Source of the DNA: Fistularia commersonii
Taxonomy: Eukaryota; Chordata; Actinopteri; Syngnathiformes; Fistulariidae
Reading direction: 5' to 3'
DNA: 64,000 bases
Assembly (NCBI GenBank): GCA_037954325.1
Contig: JBBMNZ010000001.1
Span: 15,373,258 to 15,437,257, forward strand
Positions within the stretch are counted from its first letter, which is position 1. Every line of letters starts with the position of its first letter. The notes beneath the pieces are model-generated. The model did no database searches and was not told the origin of the DNA. It worked only from the letters and a program-made list of their open reading frames with translations. Position numbers and translations under genes: made by a program. Below are positions 41,101-53,100 of this stretch, in pieces.

Positions 41101-44100
41101 TGGCCCTTTGAGTGTTTAAGGTTGCTGGACCCTTAATATTAATAATTAATGATTAATAATTTATTAACCCCTCGTGGGGAAATTCATTCTCTGCAATTAA
41201 CCCATCATGGGTGAAATATGAGCTGCCGTCCATTAGCGCCAGCGGAGCAGTTAGGGGTTCAGAGTCTTGCTCAACAACACTTTGACATACTAGGAGGAGC
41301 CAGGAATTGAACCACTAATGCTCGATTCGAAAGACGATCGCTCTGCTTCCAGCGCCAAGCCACCCTCAGAGCATATCAAAAACAACACAAGGATCTGAAA
41401 TCTTACAGAACTACAGAATAAACTGAACTTACAGGACTCAATGATCAGGCTTCAACCAAAGACTAACAGCAAAGTAAAAATCATAACTGCGGACAGCAGA
41501 GCTCACTTGGGGAGGACAGGGGGCTTCTGGGAGGTGCCGATGAAAAAGAGGACTCAGTTGCTGATGTGCTGAGCTTTGGCTCTCCCCACTCAGACTGGCT
41601 GGAGTCGTATGATTGTTTGCTCTTCCCGGCTATAGGTGGAGATTACAAAACACAAACATGACGACGTTTTATTGCATGCACTAAACAACAGATGACTGAA
41701 CTGAGAAAATGAATCTTGACCTGTAGCTGGCTCTGGAACCTGGATTAAAGGGAATGGCCTCGGAGGGGGGGGCGTCGAGATGTAGTTGATAGTCGGGGCA
41801 AAAGTGGTGGGGGGAACGTAGGTGATCGTGGGAGGGGATGTCGGGGTGGAGCCAGAGAACAGAGGCGGAGTCAAGGTGGTGGCTTGGATCCCCGGTGGGT
41901 TTTCCGACGGGGGCGTGGTGAAACTGAGAGGTTTGACGGTGGACCTGACACGACCAGTCAAGTAGGCGGCCAGGCGGTTGGCTGGGTGCAGTGCCCCCAT
42001 TCCCCCCAACTGGATCTTGGCCAGAGGATAGAACTTCCCATTAACCTGGAGAAAAGCTCGAATTGTAATTGGGAACATTGCGGCTCTTCGTCAGATGTTC
42101 CATCATCACGACCAAGGGAGCCAAAACACAAGCGGCACCTCACCTGGATGAGGTGACCCGTGCCACCTGGCTGCTTCTTATTGGCTGAGAGGAAGCCGGC
42201 GGGGGAGAGTCCTGTCAGGAATGGCAGAGCCGTTCTGACCATTTTCTTTTTCTCCTCACTCCGTTCCTGCACTTTCACCTCTTGCTGGCAGTCCTCCAGC
42301 AGCTCCTCCTCTGTCACCTCTTGCTGCCAGTCCTCCATCATCTCCTCCTTTGTAACTTCCTCCTGCCAGTCCTCCATCACCTCCTCCTCTGTCACCTCCT
42401 GCTGCCAATACTCAGGAGGCCCTGCCTCCTCCTCTGTCATCTCTTCCTGCCAGTACTCCAGAGGGCCTTCCTCCTCCATCACTTCCTGCTGCCAGACCTC
42501 AGTGGGTCTCTGGTCACCCTCCTAACATACAGAATAACCATCACCTAAAGCAGCAACCATGACCTGCAGAACATCTGCAGGGATCTTCTCATGCTGTGAG
42601 AGTTAACCAGAGGTCCACATGGTACATGGTTTCCAGACTCACCTGCTGTTTCTGTGCCGCCGTGTGCTTGGGTCGGCTAATGTGGACAACTTGATGCCTG
42701 ATGTCGCGTCCCCCGCTCGGGTTTTTCTCAACGGTTTGGCTCAGCGGGCTGACCAGATAGCTCCCACACCAAAAGGGCTTGTGCAGCTGGCCCAGAGCCA
42801 TCACTTTGCAGAGCTTCTTCAACAGGCGAACACGGTCGGCTGGGCTTTTCCACTGACACTCGGTCATGATTACCAGACGCCATGTGGCCTGCTGCTGCTC
42901 CAGGACGGTCTGATCTTTGGGGCCTGGATGGGCGATGGGAGATGTTTGGCAGAATATCTCATTACACAACAGCTAACAAGCCAGTTCTGTCTATCTCCGC
43001 AAATACAAATACTGGTGTGTGTCTGTGTATCGATGGTGCATCATTAGAACAACAAAGTTTTCATGCAACTTTGGGTTACTCTTTTAGATGAACACTTTTA
43101 GATAATATTCTATACTTTTTTTTATACCACCAGATTTGAATTTATTTTATTCTTACTTTTTCATTTTCCATTATGGTGTTGCTACCAAATAATTTCTTAA
43201 TCCTGGGATCAATAAAGTGCATCTCATCTCAATCTAAGCGTCCATTTCAACTTTGAAAAAATAAAATTCTATCTGAAGGAGACAGGTAGATAGAGACAGA
43301 CACTGTCTGTCTGTGGCAAAGATGGATGGATAGATGACCCACCTGATGAAGGACTGGAGGGTTTCACCTTCTTTCCTTTGACTTGTCTTTTCTTGGAAAA
43401 GCTCTTCAGAGTAGCTGATGGCCCTTTATTCTCCTCCTGGGGGGAGAAATTGCTTCAGTCTGTCGAAATCCTTTGTTACCATCTTTCACCATCACACCCT
43501 TGCTAACAGATAGTTGGTTCACTGCACAATTTTATTTATGTTAGATCAACTGTGTCATTCATGTAATACTAAACTGGCTGTATGACAGCTGAAGTTTGGA
43601 GAGACTCCGTGTCTGGAACACTGCAAAGGGCGGATGGTCCGTAAGCTTGTGTTCAAGGTTAAATCTCTTCATACTGGTGTGACACCAAGCTTTCAGTTAA
43701 GCGGATCACATTTGTATCAGTATCCATGTTGGCTAAATTGATGTGATATAGCATCGTGTCCCAAGTGGGGAAAGAGGAGAACATTGTGAGAACTGTAATG
43801 ATCTGCTGATCGAGAATGCCTTTCCGATTCCAGCAGCCAATCAGGAACTTCACCTGGGGCTTTGCTTTCTTCCTCCTCTTCCGTGGGAAGCTGTGGGTAC
43901 GAGCGCAGCTGCTGTTGCCTTCTGTCTCCCCCTAGAGAAGACAACGCAACTAAAGGAAAAAATACTGGACACGCCAATGCAAAGGCTGGCATGTTAGAGG
44001 GACGTAACCAGTGTGACCTCTGACTTCTTACTATGGGGATGTGGATTGGTTCTGGATCTGCGTCTTCGCCGCTTCTCCTCCACAGCGTCCGGACCTTTTC

Positions 44101-47100
44101 TGCAGGCTGGGAAACACTGTCGGCCTCCTTTAGGACTACGAGTCAGAGAGGAAGTGCTTCCTTCAGCATGGATTGCATTTCTTCGAAGTTCCATTGGTGT
44201 TTATTTTATTTTCTTAAGTTTATGTCATATCTTTTATAAATTAAGTTATCTGCCATATTTATCCATCCAGCAATCCATTATCTACCACTTATCCTACTTG
44301 GGGTCACGGTGGACGCTGGAGCCTATCTCAGCTGTCATTGGGTGAGAGGTGGGGTTCGCTCTGGACTGGTCACTAATCAATCACAGGGCCACATATAGAG
44401 ACAAATAAACATTCATCTCTCATTCATATATCAGGGCAATTTAGGGTCTCCAATGAAACTATTGCATTTTTTTGGATTGTAAGGGGAAACCCATGTAGAC
44501 ACGAGGAGGACAAGCAAACTCCACGTAGAGAGGGCTCCAGAAAGGGACCCTCTTGCAGTGAAGCAGAAGTACAGACTACTGCGCCACCGTATTTCACTTC
44601 TAAAATGCAAAACTTTCAAATTTTCCATTAATCTTCCATGCAGGTATGTTATCACCAAGCCCTGTGGGATATTAGCATGTTTGTTAGCAATGTTACATCA
44701 TGGTTACTAAAACTGCGCTTGCAATTATTGATGATAGCAACTCAACATAGAAAAAGAAAGTTGATGACAGGAGTGATCAGGCAGTTTTCAGGTAACTTTA
44801 AAAGTTCATCATTTCTGGGGTGTTCAAAAAACACCTGAGTAACAATTGCAGCTTTTTATGTGTTTTTTTGTTTTTCATGTAAAGCGTTAATGTTACATTT
44901 ATAAGTTTCTGTTAAATGCCCATGTTTCATGCTAGCATCCAATACCGACAGATATTTTTCAATCCTTGTGCTAACATGTAAGCAAGCTCTGCGTTCTTAC
45001 TATATGCCATTTTCATCCTCTTCTTCCTCTTTCTCCGCCCGGCGCTGTGGTGGGAGGGGCTGGAGTCGGAGCCCTCCAGGTTCTTCAGCAGCACCACCTT
45101 CTGTTTGAGGCAGCTACAGCCGAACATGCAGCGCTCGCGACCGCAGTGGGTGCTGCGTGTGCTGTGGGTCAGGCTGGAGCAGATGCAACCCAGCCGGCAG
45201 AAGCTGTTCAGGCAAGGGGGTGGTGAGCGGCAGGGCAGCTGAATGGGGGCGGTCGGGTTGTCAGTGACAAAGCCCTGCGGGGACCAAGGAGGCGGGGGTG
45301 ACATCACATGAAAAGCTATCGCTCTGGATTGGACAAAGTGAAACACACAGATATCTCACCTTCTGAAAAGGTCAACACCTAGTACCGTTGATGTAATGAT
45401 TATAATTTATCCTTTATTAATCCCCGTGGGGAAATTCGTTCTCTGCAATTAACCCATCATGGATGAACCATGAGCAGTAGTCATAACGCCCACCAGTGCC
45501 AGAGGAGCAGTTAGCGGTTCAGTGTCCTGCTCAACAACTCTTCGATACATTGGTCATTCAAGGAGGATGGAGGTGGCTAGTCTGGTGTCATGGTATGAGG
45601 ACAAAAACCTCACTCTCAATATGGACAAGAGGAAGGAGATTATAGTGGACATGAGACCTCATCGGCCACTGTTCATCCAGGACCTCAGAGTAGAGAGGGT
45701 GAGCAGTTTTAAATACCAGGGCATCCAGATCATCGAGGACCTCAACTGGTCACTCAAAACTTAGCCGACGGTTAAGAATGTTCAAGAGCGGCTGTACTTT
45801 CTGAGGGGGCTGAGGAAATATGGGAAATCGCATAAGATCCTCAGCGACTTCTATACCTGTTTTGTTGAGAGCATCTTAACCAGCTGGATCACCGTACGGT
45901 ACACTGCACCACTGCCTTGGCTCATAAAATGCTTGCAACGAGTGGTGAAGACTGCAGATAAGATAACCAGAACCCCACTGCCACTCTGCAGAGCATCTAG
46001 TACTGCAGAGTACACAGTAAAGCGGCCTCCATCAGCAGGACCGCACCCACCCGTAGCACAGACTGTTCACACTGGAGGTACTGGAGTGTGAAATGCAGGA
46101 CGCCTCGACAGAAGAACTTGTTCTACCCAACTGCCATTCGACCCCTGGACAACTGACAGGAGTCAACCATGATCTAACTGAGGATAATGAGATGCACCTT
46201 ATTGTTCCCTTCTTTGCACTTTACATTCAGTACAGCCAGTGCTATACTCAACTGTTCACCAACTGTCTGCCGACAACCTGCACTTTGTGAGTTTGCACTC
46301 CAGCTGCACTTAAACATTTAAGATGTCAACCTTCACATGCTAAGATTGCACCTCCCATGAACACCACTATTTTCATTGAACTTTTTCTTTCAACATGCAC
46401 ATCTTATCATTACGGCTTATATTTCACTGCTTTGTTTATATTTCTTTACACTGTTTACAGCTTGTCGCAATACTTTGCTTATTATTATTTTTTGCTACTG
46501 AGCATTACTGTGAATAGTAAAAAAAAGGAATTTCATTGTGCAGGGAAACAAGTTTCCAGACTGTACGTGTGACATGTACAGTCTGTATCTGTATGATTCA
46601 ATCTTGAATCTTAAAAACGACCAAGAACTGAATTTGTTGCGTCCTACCGTCAAGGTGAACAGTGATGTCAGAGCGATGGTAGCCCGCTCCTCAGTGATCC
46701 TGGTTCGGTGTTGCCCCTCCCACATCACACCATCCTCAAGGTCCCTCTGCTTGAGCAGGGCCCTGGTCATCACCGCCCGTCGGCCTGAAGCCTCTGGGTC
46801 CACTTCAGAGTCCGACTCTAATGGTGCCATTTCGGCACCGGGAAGGGCAGGCTTAAGGGTCTGGGATAGTAACTTGCGTTTATATCTTTTCCGGCTTAGT
46901 GGAAGAGATGGGGACACCGATGAATCCGTGTTCTGGCCAGCCAGCGGCAGAAGAGCATTCAAGAGTTTCTTCTTTGGTCTTGGAGTGTTGGAGAGGGAGT
47001 CTACCGCTGCAGTCTGGACTGCAGGGCGGGAAGCCGCTGGAACCGGACCAGCCGTGGGGTCTGCTTTGTGTTTGTTCAGCCTGTGAATTTTCAGCCTCCT

Positions 47101-50100
47101 GTCTACTTTCCTGAGGGGCTTGGGCTCTCTGAAGGGGATTCTCGGTCTCTTGGAAGGAGGGATGAAAGTGGAGATGAGGTCAGAGGTTGGGGGGCAGGTA
47201 GTCGGCTTCTTTAGCACGTTGTCCAACGTCCGGACATAACTACTGCTCTGAGCCGGGAGCTCATACACCGGAGGTTCCGCTGGCGGCTGCGAGAAGTTGG
47301 AGGCGCGCTGGTCCATCAGCTTTCCCTCGTTCTCCAGATATTCATCCAGCATATCGCTGCAGAAGGCAGACAGGTTCTTCTTCTGGTCAGTGTTGGACCC
47401 TGCTGGGGAAGCACCACGATTACTGGTCAGAACCCGATTTCACTATTGATCAGTCCAGGAATTCTGATTGAGCAAATGTTTTTGACCTTCAGATTTGGAG
47501 GACGCTGTGCTGGACGAGGCCTCTGATGGCGTGAATTTTTCTCTCCAGCCTTTAATCTGCGTCACATCTGTGGTTTTTCCAGTTCTGGACACAAATGCGG
47601 CAGAAATACCTAAAAAGTGTCAGAGAAAAATCAGATACAAATAAACTACCCTGAACTCTTGAAGTCAAACTGATGCAGTTGCAGACAACAATGACGCAGT
47701 TACAACAATGTCTAGTTACAGGGCAGCGAGTCAGGATGGAGTGTTCAGATTCAGAAAACATCAACTGCAACATAGCTTTGGAAATTCATTTTTGTTGTGG
47801 CTCAGAGGAACAAAATAAACAACAGTAAAAATATTAGGACATCATATAGGTAGCAGAACTCAGATTGGACCCCAGGAGCTGAGGCTTTTGGAAGACGGAA
47901 CAGCAAGATCAGCCCTGGCACCAGTCAAACCAGTTGCATGTCATCACTACCAAAAAAAAAGGCAATAATGTATAGTAATGATGATACAGAACAAATTAAT
48001 AAAAAATACGAAATTCATCTTTATTATTATTGTTATGAAACATATTCCAACCACAAATATGTTCCTGTGACACCATCAGTATGTCTTAAACTGTCTTCCT
48101 CCATCAAACCTGTGAGCACTGAGGCTGAAGCACAGACACTTCAGTATGTAAAAAAAACCTTTAGAAACACCAGTCAGGAAGACCATCAGCCAAGGACCTT
48201 TTTATCTGATCCATTGATCGGAGTAGTGACTCAAGACTGGACTCTGAGCCCGAACCTTGAGGGTTCAGGCTCTGACCCTGACAGATTTAAAACACATTGC
48301 ACAGGGGGATGGATGAAAAGACACTGAGCTTAGTCAACAAATTGTGGAAGAGGGGCTGTCTTTCTGGAAGCTGATGACCTCTTACTCCAATAAAAGTTGG
48401 ACTAAAGAATCCAGGTCTCTGTCAACTTACCCGGAAGAGGAGGAAGCTCCTCAGTCAGTGGCTCCAGAGACGATCCCGGGGGGGGGATAGGCAGTCGGAC
48501 CCCCAGGTACTGCAGGTCGATGGAAAGCGTGGGATCTAGCAGGTTCATCTTCAGTCCCACTGAACATAAACAAGTGGGGAAATGTTTAGACACTGCAGAC
48601 CTCCAGATTGAAAGAAAGTGTGACACACACCTTCCTGCAGCACTGGATGGATGATCTGACGGTGCTTCATCTGCTTGACATCTCGCAGGAGAACCTTTTC
48701 AAAGGCAGCAATCATCTCCGCATGATTGTCCACCAACTCAACTGACCACAAGATGTGAAAAATAGACCCGTTAAATAGTTTCATCAAAGTACAGAGATGC
48801 TTCACACAGACAGTTTGGCGGAGATGCAGTGCACCCACAAACTATTTGCAGTGCTTCACTTTTTCCACATTTTGTTGTTACGCTAGGTTTGTTTGTTATG
48901 TTACAACCAAAGAGAAGTTTCATGAATGTTGTGAAAGAGGACATGAAGTTAGTTGGTGTGAGAGAGGAGGATACAGAGAATAGGGTTAGATGGAGGAGGT
49001 TCATTTGATTTGGTGACTCATGAAGGGAGCAGTTGAAGGGAAAAGAAGAAGACAACCTTTTTCCAAAATGGATGAAATTCATTTTTTCCCCTTCAAAATT
49101 CTACACGCTATACCCCATAATGCAGAGCAGGGCAGAGTTTGACTAAAGGAGGACTGTTAAGTAGTTATCAACTGAACTCAGAGGTTAACCAGCTTTTTTT
49201 TGTTTGCGATGATCACATTGCTGTATTTAAGGATTATAATTTGAATCAGCTTTATACTGATGCTGAACTGGTGATGACTTTGGAAGCTTTGCTGGCTGTG
49301 GTGCAAAAGCAACAAGGCTACTTTACCAAACTCTACACAGTCAAGGATGCCGCAACCAAGACGAGCTTTGTGATATCCCATAAAATTTCTAAAAAAATGA
49401 AGACATTCTCAGAGATCAAAGAGTACTTGATGGACTCTGCAGTGTTACAATGCCCTGAAATGAAAGAAGCATTCGAGGCAGCTTCAGCTGCAAAGTTAGG
49501 TGACATATTTCGACTTTTTCTCCTTGGCTTTGGACAAGAGGTGTGATGTCATTCAACCTGACTTTGAAATGCTTGTTAAAGCCAAACGGACAACATTTCT
49601 CTTAATGAATAAGAAAAAAAAAGCAAAAAAACAGCAAATGAGGTGGTCAGACTACAAATGTAGGAATGGCCTGCAAGTTGGTATCATGCCTCTGCATGAA
49701 ACCAACTAGCAGTAAACTGGGACACTTGAAGGTCTTATTCTCAGTCAAAATTCAGTGATAATCAAACAATGAGATGTATCTTGCTTAATATGTTTTAGAG
49801 CTGAGTACCTCCTCTTTCTAACAATATATAAAACTTAAAATGTGATTTTTGGTTAATGTGACTGACAAATGAGTGAGCAACTCACAAATTGTAAAAACAT
49901 TCACATTTTGTTTAACATTGCTCTGGAAAGTGTACAGAGGTCTTCTAGGTCATGGTTAATCCTTATCAAAAATATTTTTGTGGCAATGGGACTTGAATTC
50001 GAGGAAATTTGTTTGAATATATTATATTTTTGATATGCAATGTACCTTTGTTATTGCTTGCCCACAACATTTACTAGTTGCAGCTTGTCAAATCAATGCA

Positions 50101-53100
50101 ATTTAATGCTTTTTATTGAAAACATTTTTGGTCCGGCTCTCCAAAAAAGTTTGTGTTTCACATGTGGCTTCATGGGAAAAATGATTGCCCACCCTTGCCA
50201 TAATGAAAAGGTGAAAAATATGAGATTAGAAAAAAAAACAAAAACTAAACGATCTAAGATGTCACATATACTTTAAGTATTCACAGTCTTTGCTCCATTC
50301 TTTCTGAGGTCAAGAGCGCTCTGGAGCATTTTCACCCAGGTTGTCTCTGTACAATGCTGCATTCATCTTTTGTCTATCCTGACTAGTCTTGCAATTCCTG
50401 TCCTAAAAAACATACCCACAGCACGATGCTGGTGCCACTGTACTTCCCTGTCTGGATAGTTTTGGCTAGGCAATCAGCGGTGCCTGGTTTCCTCCGAACA
50501 TAACACCTGGCATTCGTACTAAAGAGTTCAATCTTTGTCTTATCAGACCGGAGAGTCATTCAAGGGTCTTTCGGCAAACTCCAGTCGGGCTGCTATGTAC
50601 CTTTTACTGAGAAGTGGCTTCCACCTGGCCCCTTACCCAGATTTGTGCCTTGAGACAAATCTGTAGAAATTGAAAATTCCTTTAACTTCATGCTTGGTTT
50701 ATGCTCTGACATGCTATGTTATATAGACAGGTGTTGTGCCTCTCCAAATCATGTCCAATGGACAGACATTACCAAAGGTGGACTCGAATTAAGATCTAGA
50801 AACATCTTAAGGTTGATTGGCGAAAACAGGATGCACCTGAGCTCAATCTCGAGTTTCATGGCAAAGGCTGTTAATACTTATGTACATGTGATTTCTTGTT
50901 TTCTTTTTTTTCTTTTTTGAATAAATTGGTTATCTCAAAAAAATGTTTGCAAAATTGTCATTATGGGGTACTGTGTGTAGAATTTTGGGGGAAACTATGA
51001 ATTAAATCCACTCTGGATTGAGGTTGATACGTAGCAAAATGTGGAAAATAGTAAAGTGCTGTGAAGGTTCCCCAAATGCATCGTATACAGCTACATGAGA
51101 GTGCATTTATCTTAGCATATCACAAACATAAGAAGAAGCAGGAAAATGCTTACTAGCTGAGCCAAAAAAACTAGGATGATCATTTAACATACCATCCTGA
51201 AAAGACAGTTGACATTGACATCTTAGGTGATAGAGCTAGCTTATCGAGCGGGATGGTAACTGAGTTAAGTGTAGATGATGATTTTGCGAGTCATATAAAC
51301 AACTTCTATATAGGTAGCTTTTGACAAGTTTAAAAGCCTTGTTCAAGTTATCATACAACAAGAATAATAAAAGGAGTCTACTAGGAAAAAGTCTGGTGCT
51401 CCAGCTCGCTCTCAGTTTTCATCATGAAGACATTAGAATACCGTGCAAAGTTTTCAGTTCTCATTCAATTTGAATTTACCTTAAGCTTTAAGAATTTTGG
51501 ATAGCTTAGAATGAGTTGATAATTCACGCGAGTTAACGATAAGCCATGGAAACAGGTTCATTTCTGGTCCTTGGTTTCATGGTTCTTGTTGCCAGTTCGC
51601 ACGGCTGATTCAATGAGTTTGAGGTTCTGATTGTGTTTGAGGTCTTCTTAATACAAAAGAGTAAAGTCATTGGTTAGTAGGTTGTCTGGCGATTTTTTTA
51701 GTTGTCTTTTGAAGAAAACAGGTTTTTGGTGTTTTAATGCTTTCTGTGTAAGTTGTAAGGGGTAAAAACGCTAACAGCATGTGCAGTTTACCAGCTACAG
51801 TCTCCTCATTCAACAGCGGCAGCTGGACTTCAGGCGATGTCGGAGGTTGAGTGGTTGGTTCAGGCTCCTGGGAAGAATCCGGAATGTGAAGTTTGAGGGC
51901 TTCCTGAAATATAAACGTTATTTTTCCACTGTCTGTCTCCACAATGGTGCTGTTTTTATTGAAATCACTACATATTTTTTGGCTTACAATGAAGTCATCT
52001 AGATTTTTCAGGAGTGTGGAGTTGTTTCCGAATTTATAGATTGAGGCTATAATCAGACACTGATCATGTGACTTTTGACCAGAATTCCAAAACACACCAC
52101 TCCATAAGAACACTTATTACTAGGTTATCAATAGACGCAGATGCAGTAGTTCTGGTTGATACTGAGGTATACTGGGTATGGGCTGGGGATGCTGTAAATG
52201 GAAAGACAACAGGAAACCTAAACATAAATGTCTACCTGGTTTTGTCCCGGTCTGATTACTGTTCCTCCATGTCTCTCCGGATGTCATCACCTCGTGAAGA
52301 ACTAGCCAATCAATCTACTTATGGTGAATGAATAACAACCAGCTAAAAGGCAGGATGTAATCCAAGCCAGGGACTGAACCCGTGTTCTCTTTTTTCATTT
52401 TTTCTGGTTGCTTATCTCTGTGGTGTGTTTTGGACTTGAGCCACAAGGTCCCATTTCAGGTTCACTTCACTGGAAAAAACTATCCTTAACATGATGAAAC
52501 ACTGTTATACCTTTGATGTGAAGGAGATAAATAACTGCTCCTCCACTTCCTCGAGGTTGGGGTGCATGGTTGCATAGGTGGAGTTGTCCATATTCTGATC
52601 CACATCCATCTTAGTCTGCTTCTGCTGCCTGCACCTCTTCTTCCGTCGGCAGAGTTTAGGGGATGGGACCAACTGAACTTGCTGAGGTGGATCGTCTGCA
52701 ATGGAATCAACGGTGGGAGGAGGGGGACAGGGAGGCCCCTCTGTGTTCGGAAACTCCACCCCCATGCCCATCCCGAGCTCCATGTCGGAGGAGAAAAAGT
52801 GCACAAGTTCTGATATTGAAGGAGTGGGGGAAAGTCCATCTCCATCCAGGGAGGAGAAGGTTGGAGAGAGCGTCAGCTGGAGGGCCAACGGAGACAGTCC
52901 TCCTGGAAAAGGCAGTGACTGCTCACCCTCTTGAAATGATGACCCAGGGTCTTGTAGGGGTGTGGATGAGGAGGGGGGAAGAGTTTGTGACGAAGGATCA
53001 GCAGGAGGCGACTCTAACCGAACAGTTCGAGAGGGGGGCTGAAAATTTGGGAAGGAAGCATCCATATATGAATCGGGAGGGGGTAACACTGTATGCCATT

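Larger units (their letters stand above)
48842..51072 (-). mobile_element. Tc1-like transposon with long inverted repeats, carrying two later insertions
   Basis: Ends are inverted: 'cagtgcttcactttttccac' at 48855 matches the reverse complement of 'aatagtaaagtgctgtgaag' near 51050. Inner repeat halves ('ttctacacgctataccccataatg' at 49100 and its inverse near 50970) give a repeat about 200 bp long, as in the fish Tc1 inverted-repeat/direct-repeat type. Decayed transposase-region sequence lies on the minus strand at 50280-50880 (for example 'cagcacgatgctggtgccac', 'gagttcaatctttgtcttat'), with an internal deletion. The left repeat is split by an RTE fragment, and the middle holds a hAT fragment. 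Confidence 0.75.

Noticed and set aside
41280..41380. tRNA-like B-box as a possible tRNA gene
   Set aside because: The cloverleaf cannot be completed. The sequence is the tRNA-derived part of SINE-like repeat B, which is repeated elsewhere in the window.
42160..42548. Plus-strand Ser/Leu-rich repeat frames
   Set aside because: They are the complement of the acidic repeat array in mga exon 13.
46538..47086. Plus-strand 182-codon open frame
   Set aside because: It lies antisense to mga exon 7, starts in LINE sequence at its left end, and has no recognisable domain.
49139..49546. 135-codon open frame as a possible new intronic gene
   Set aside because: It resembles the N-terminal part of hAT transposases and is followed by a truncated C-terminal remnant, so it is transposon debris unless expression shows otherwise.
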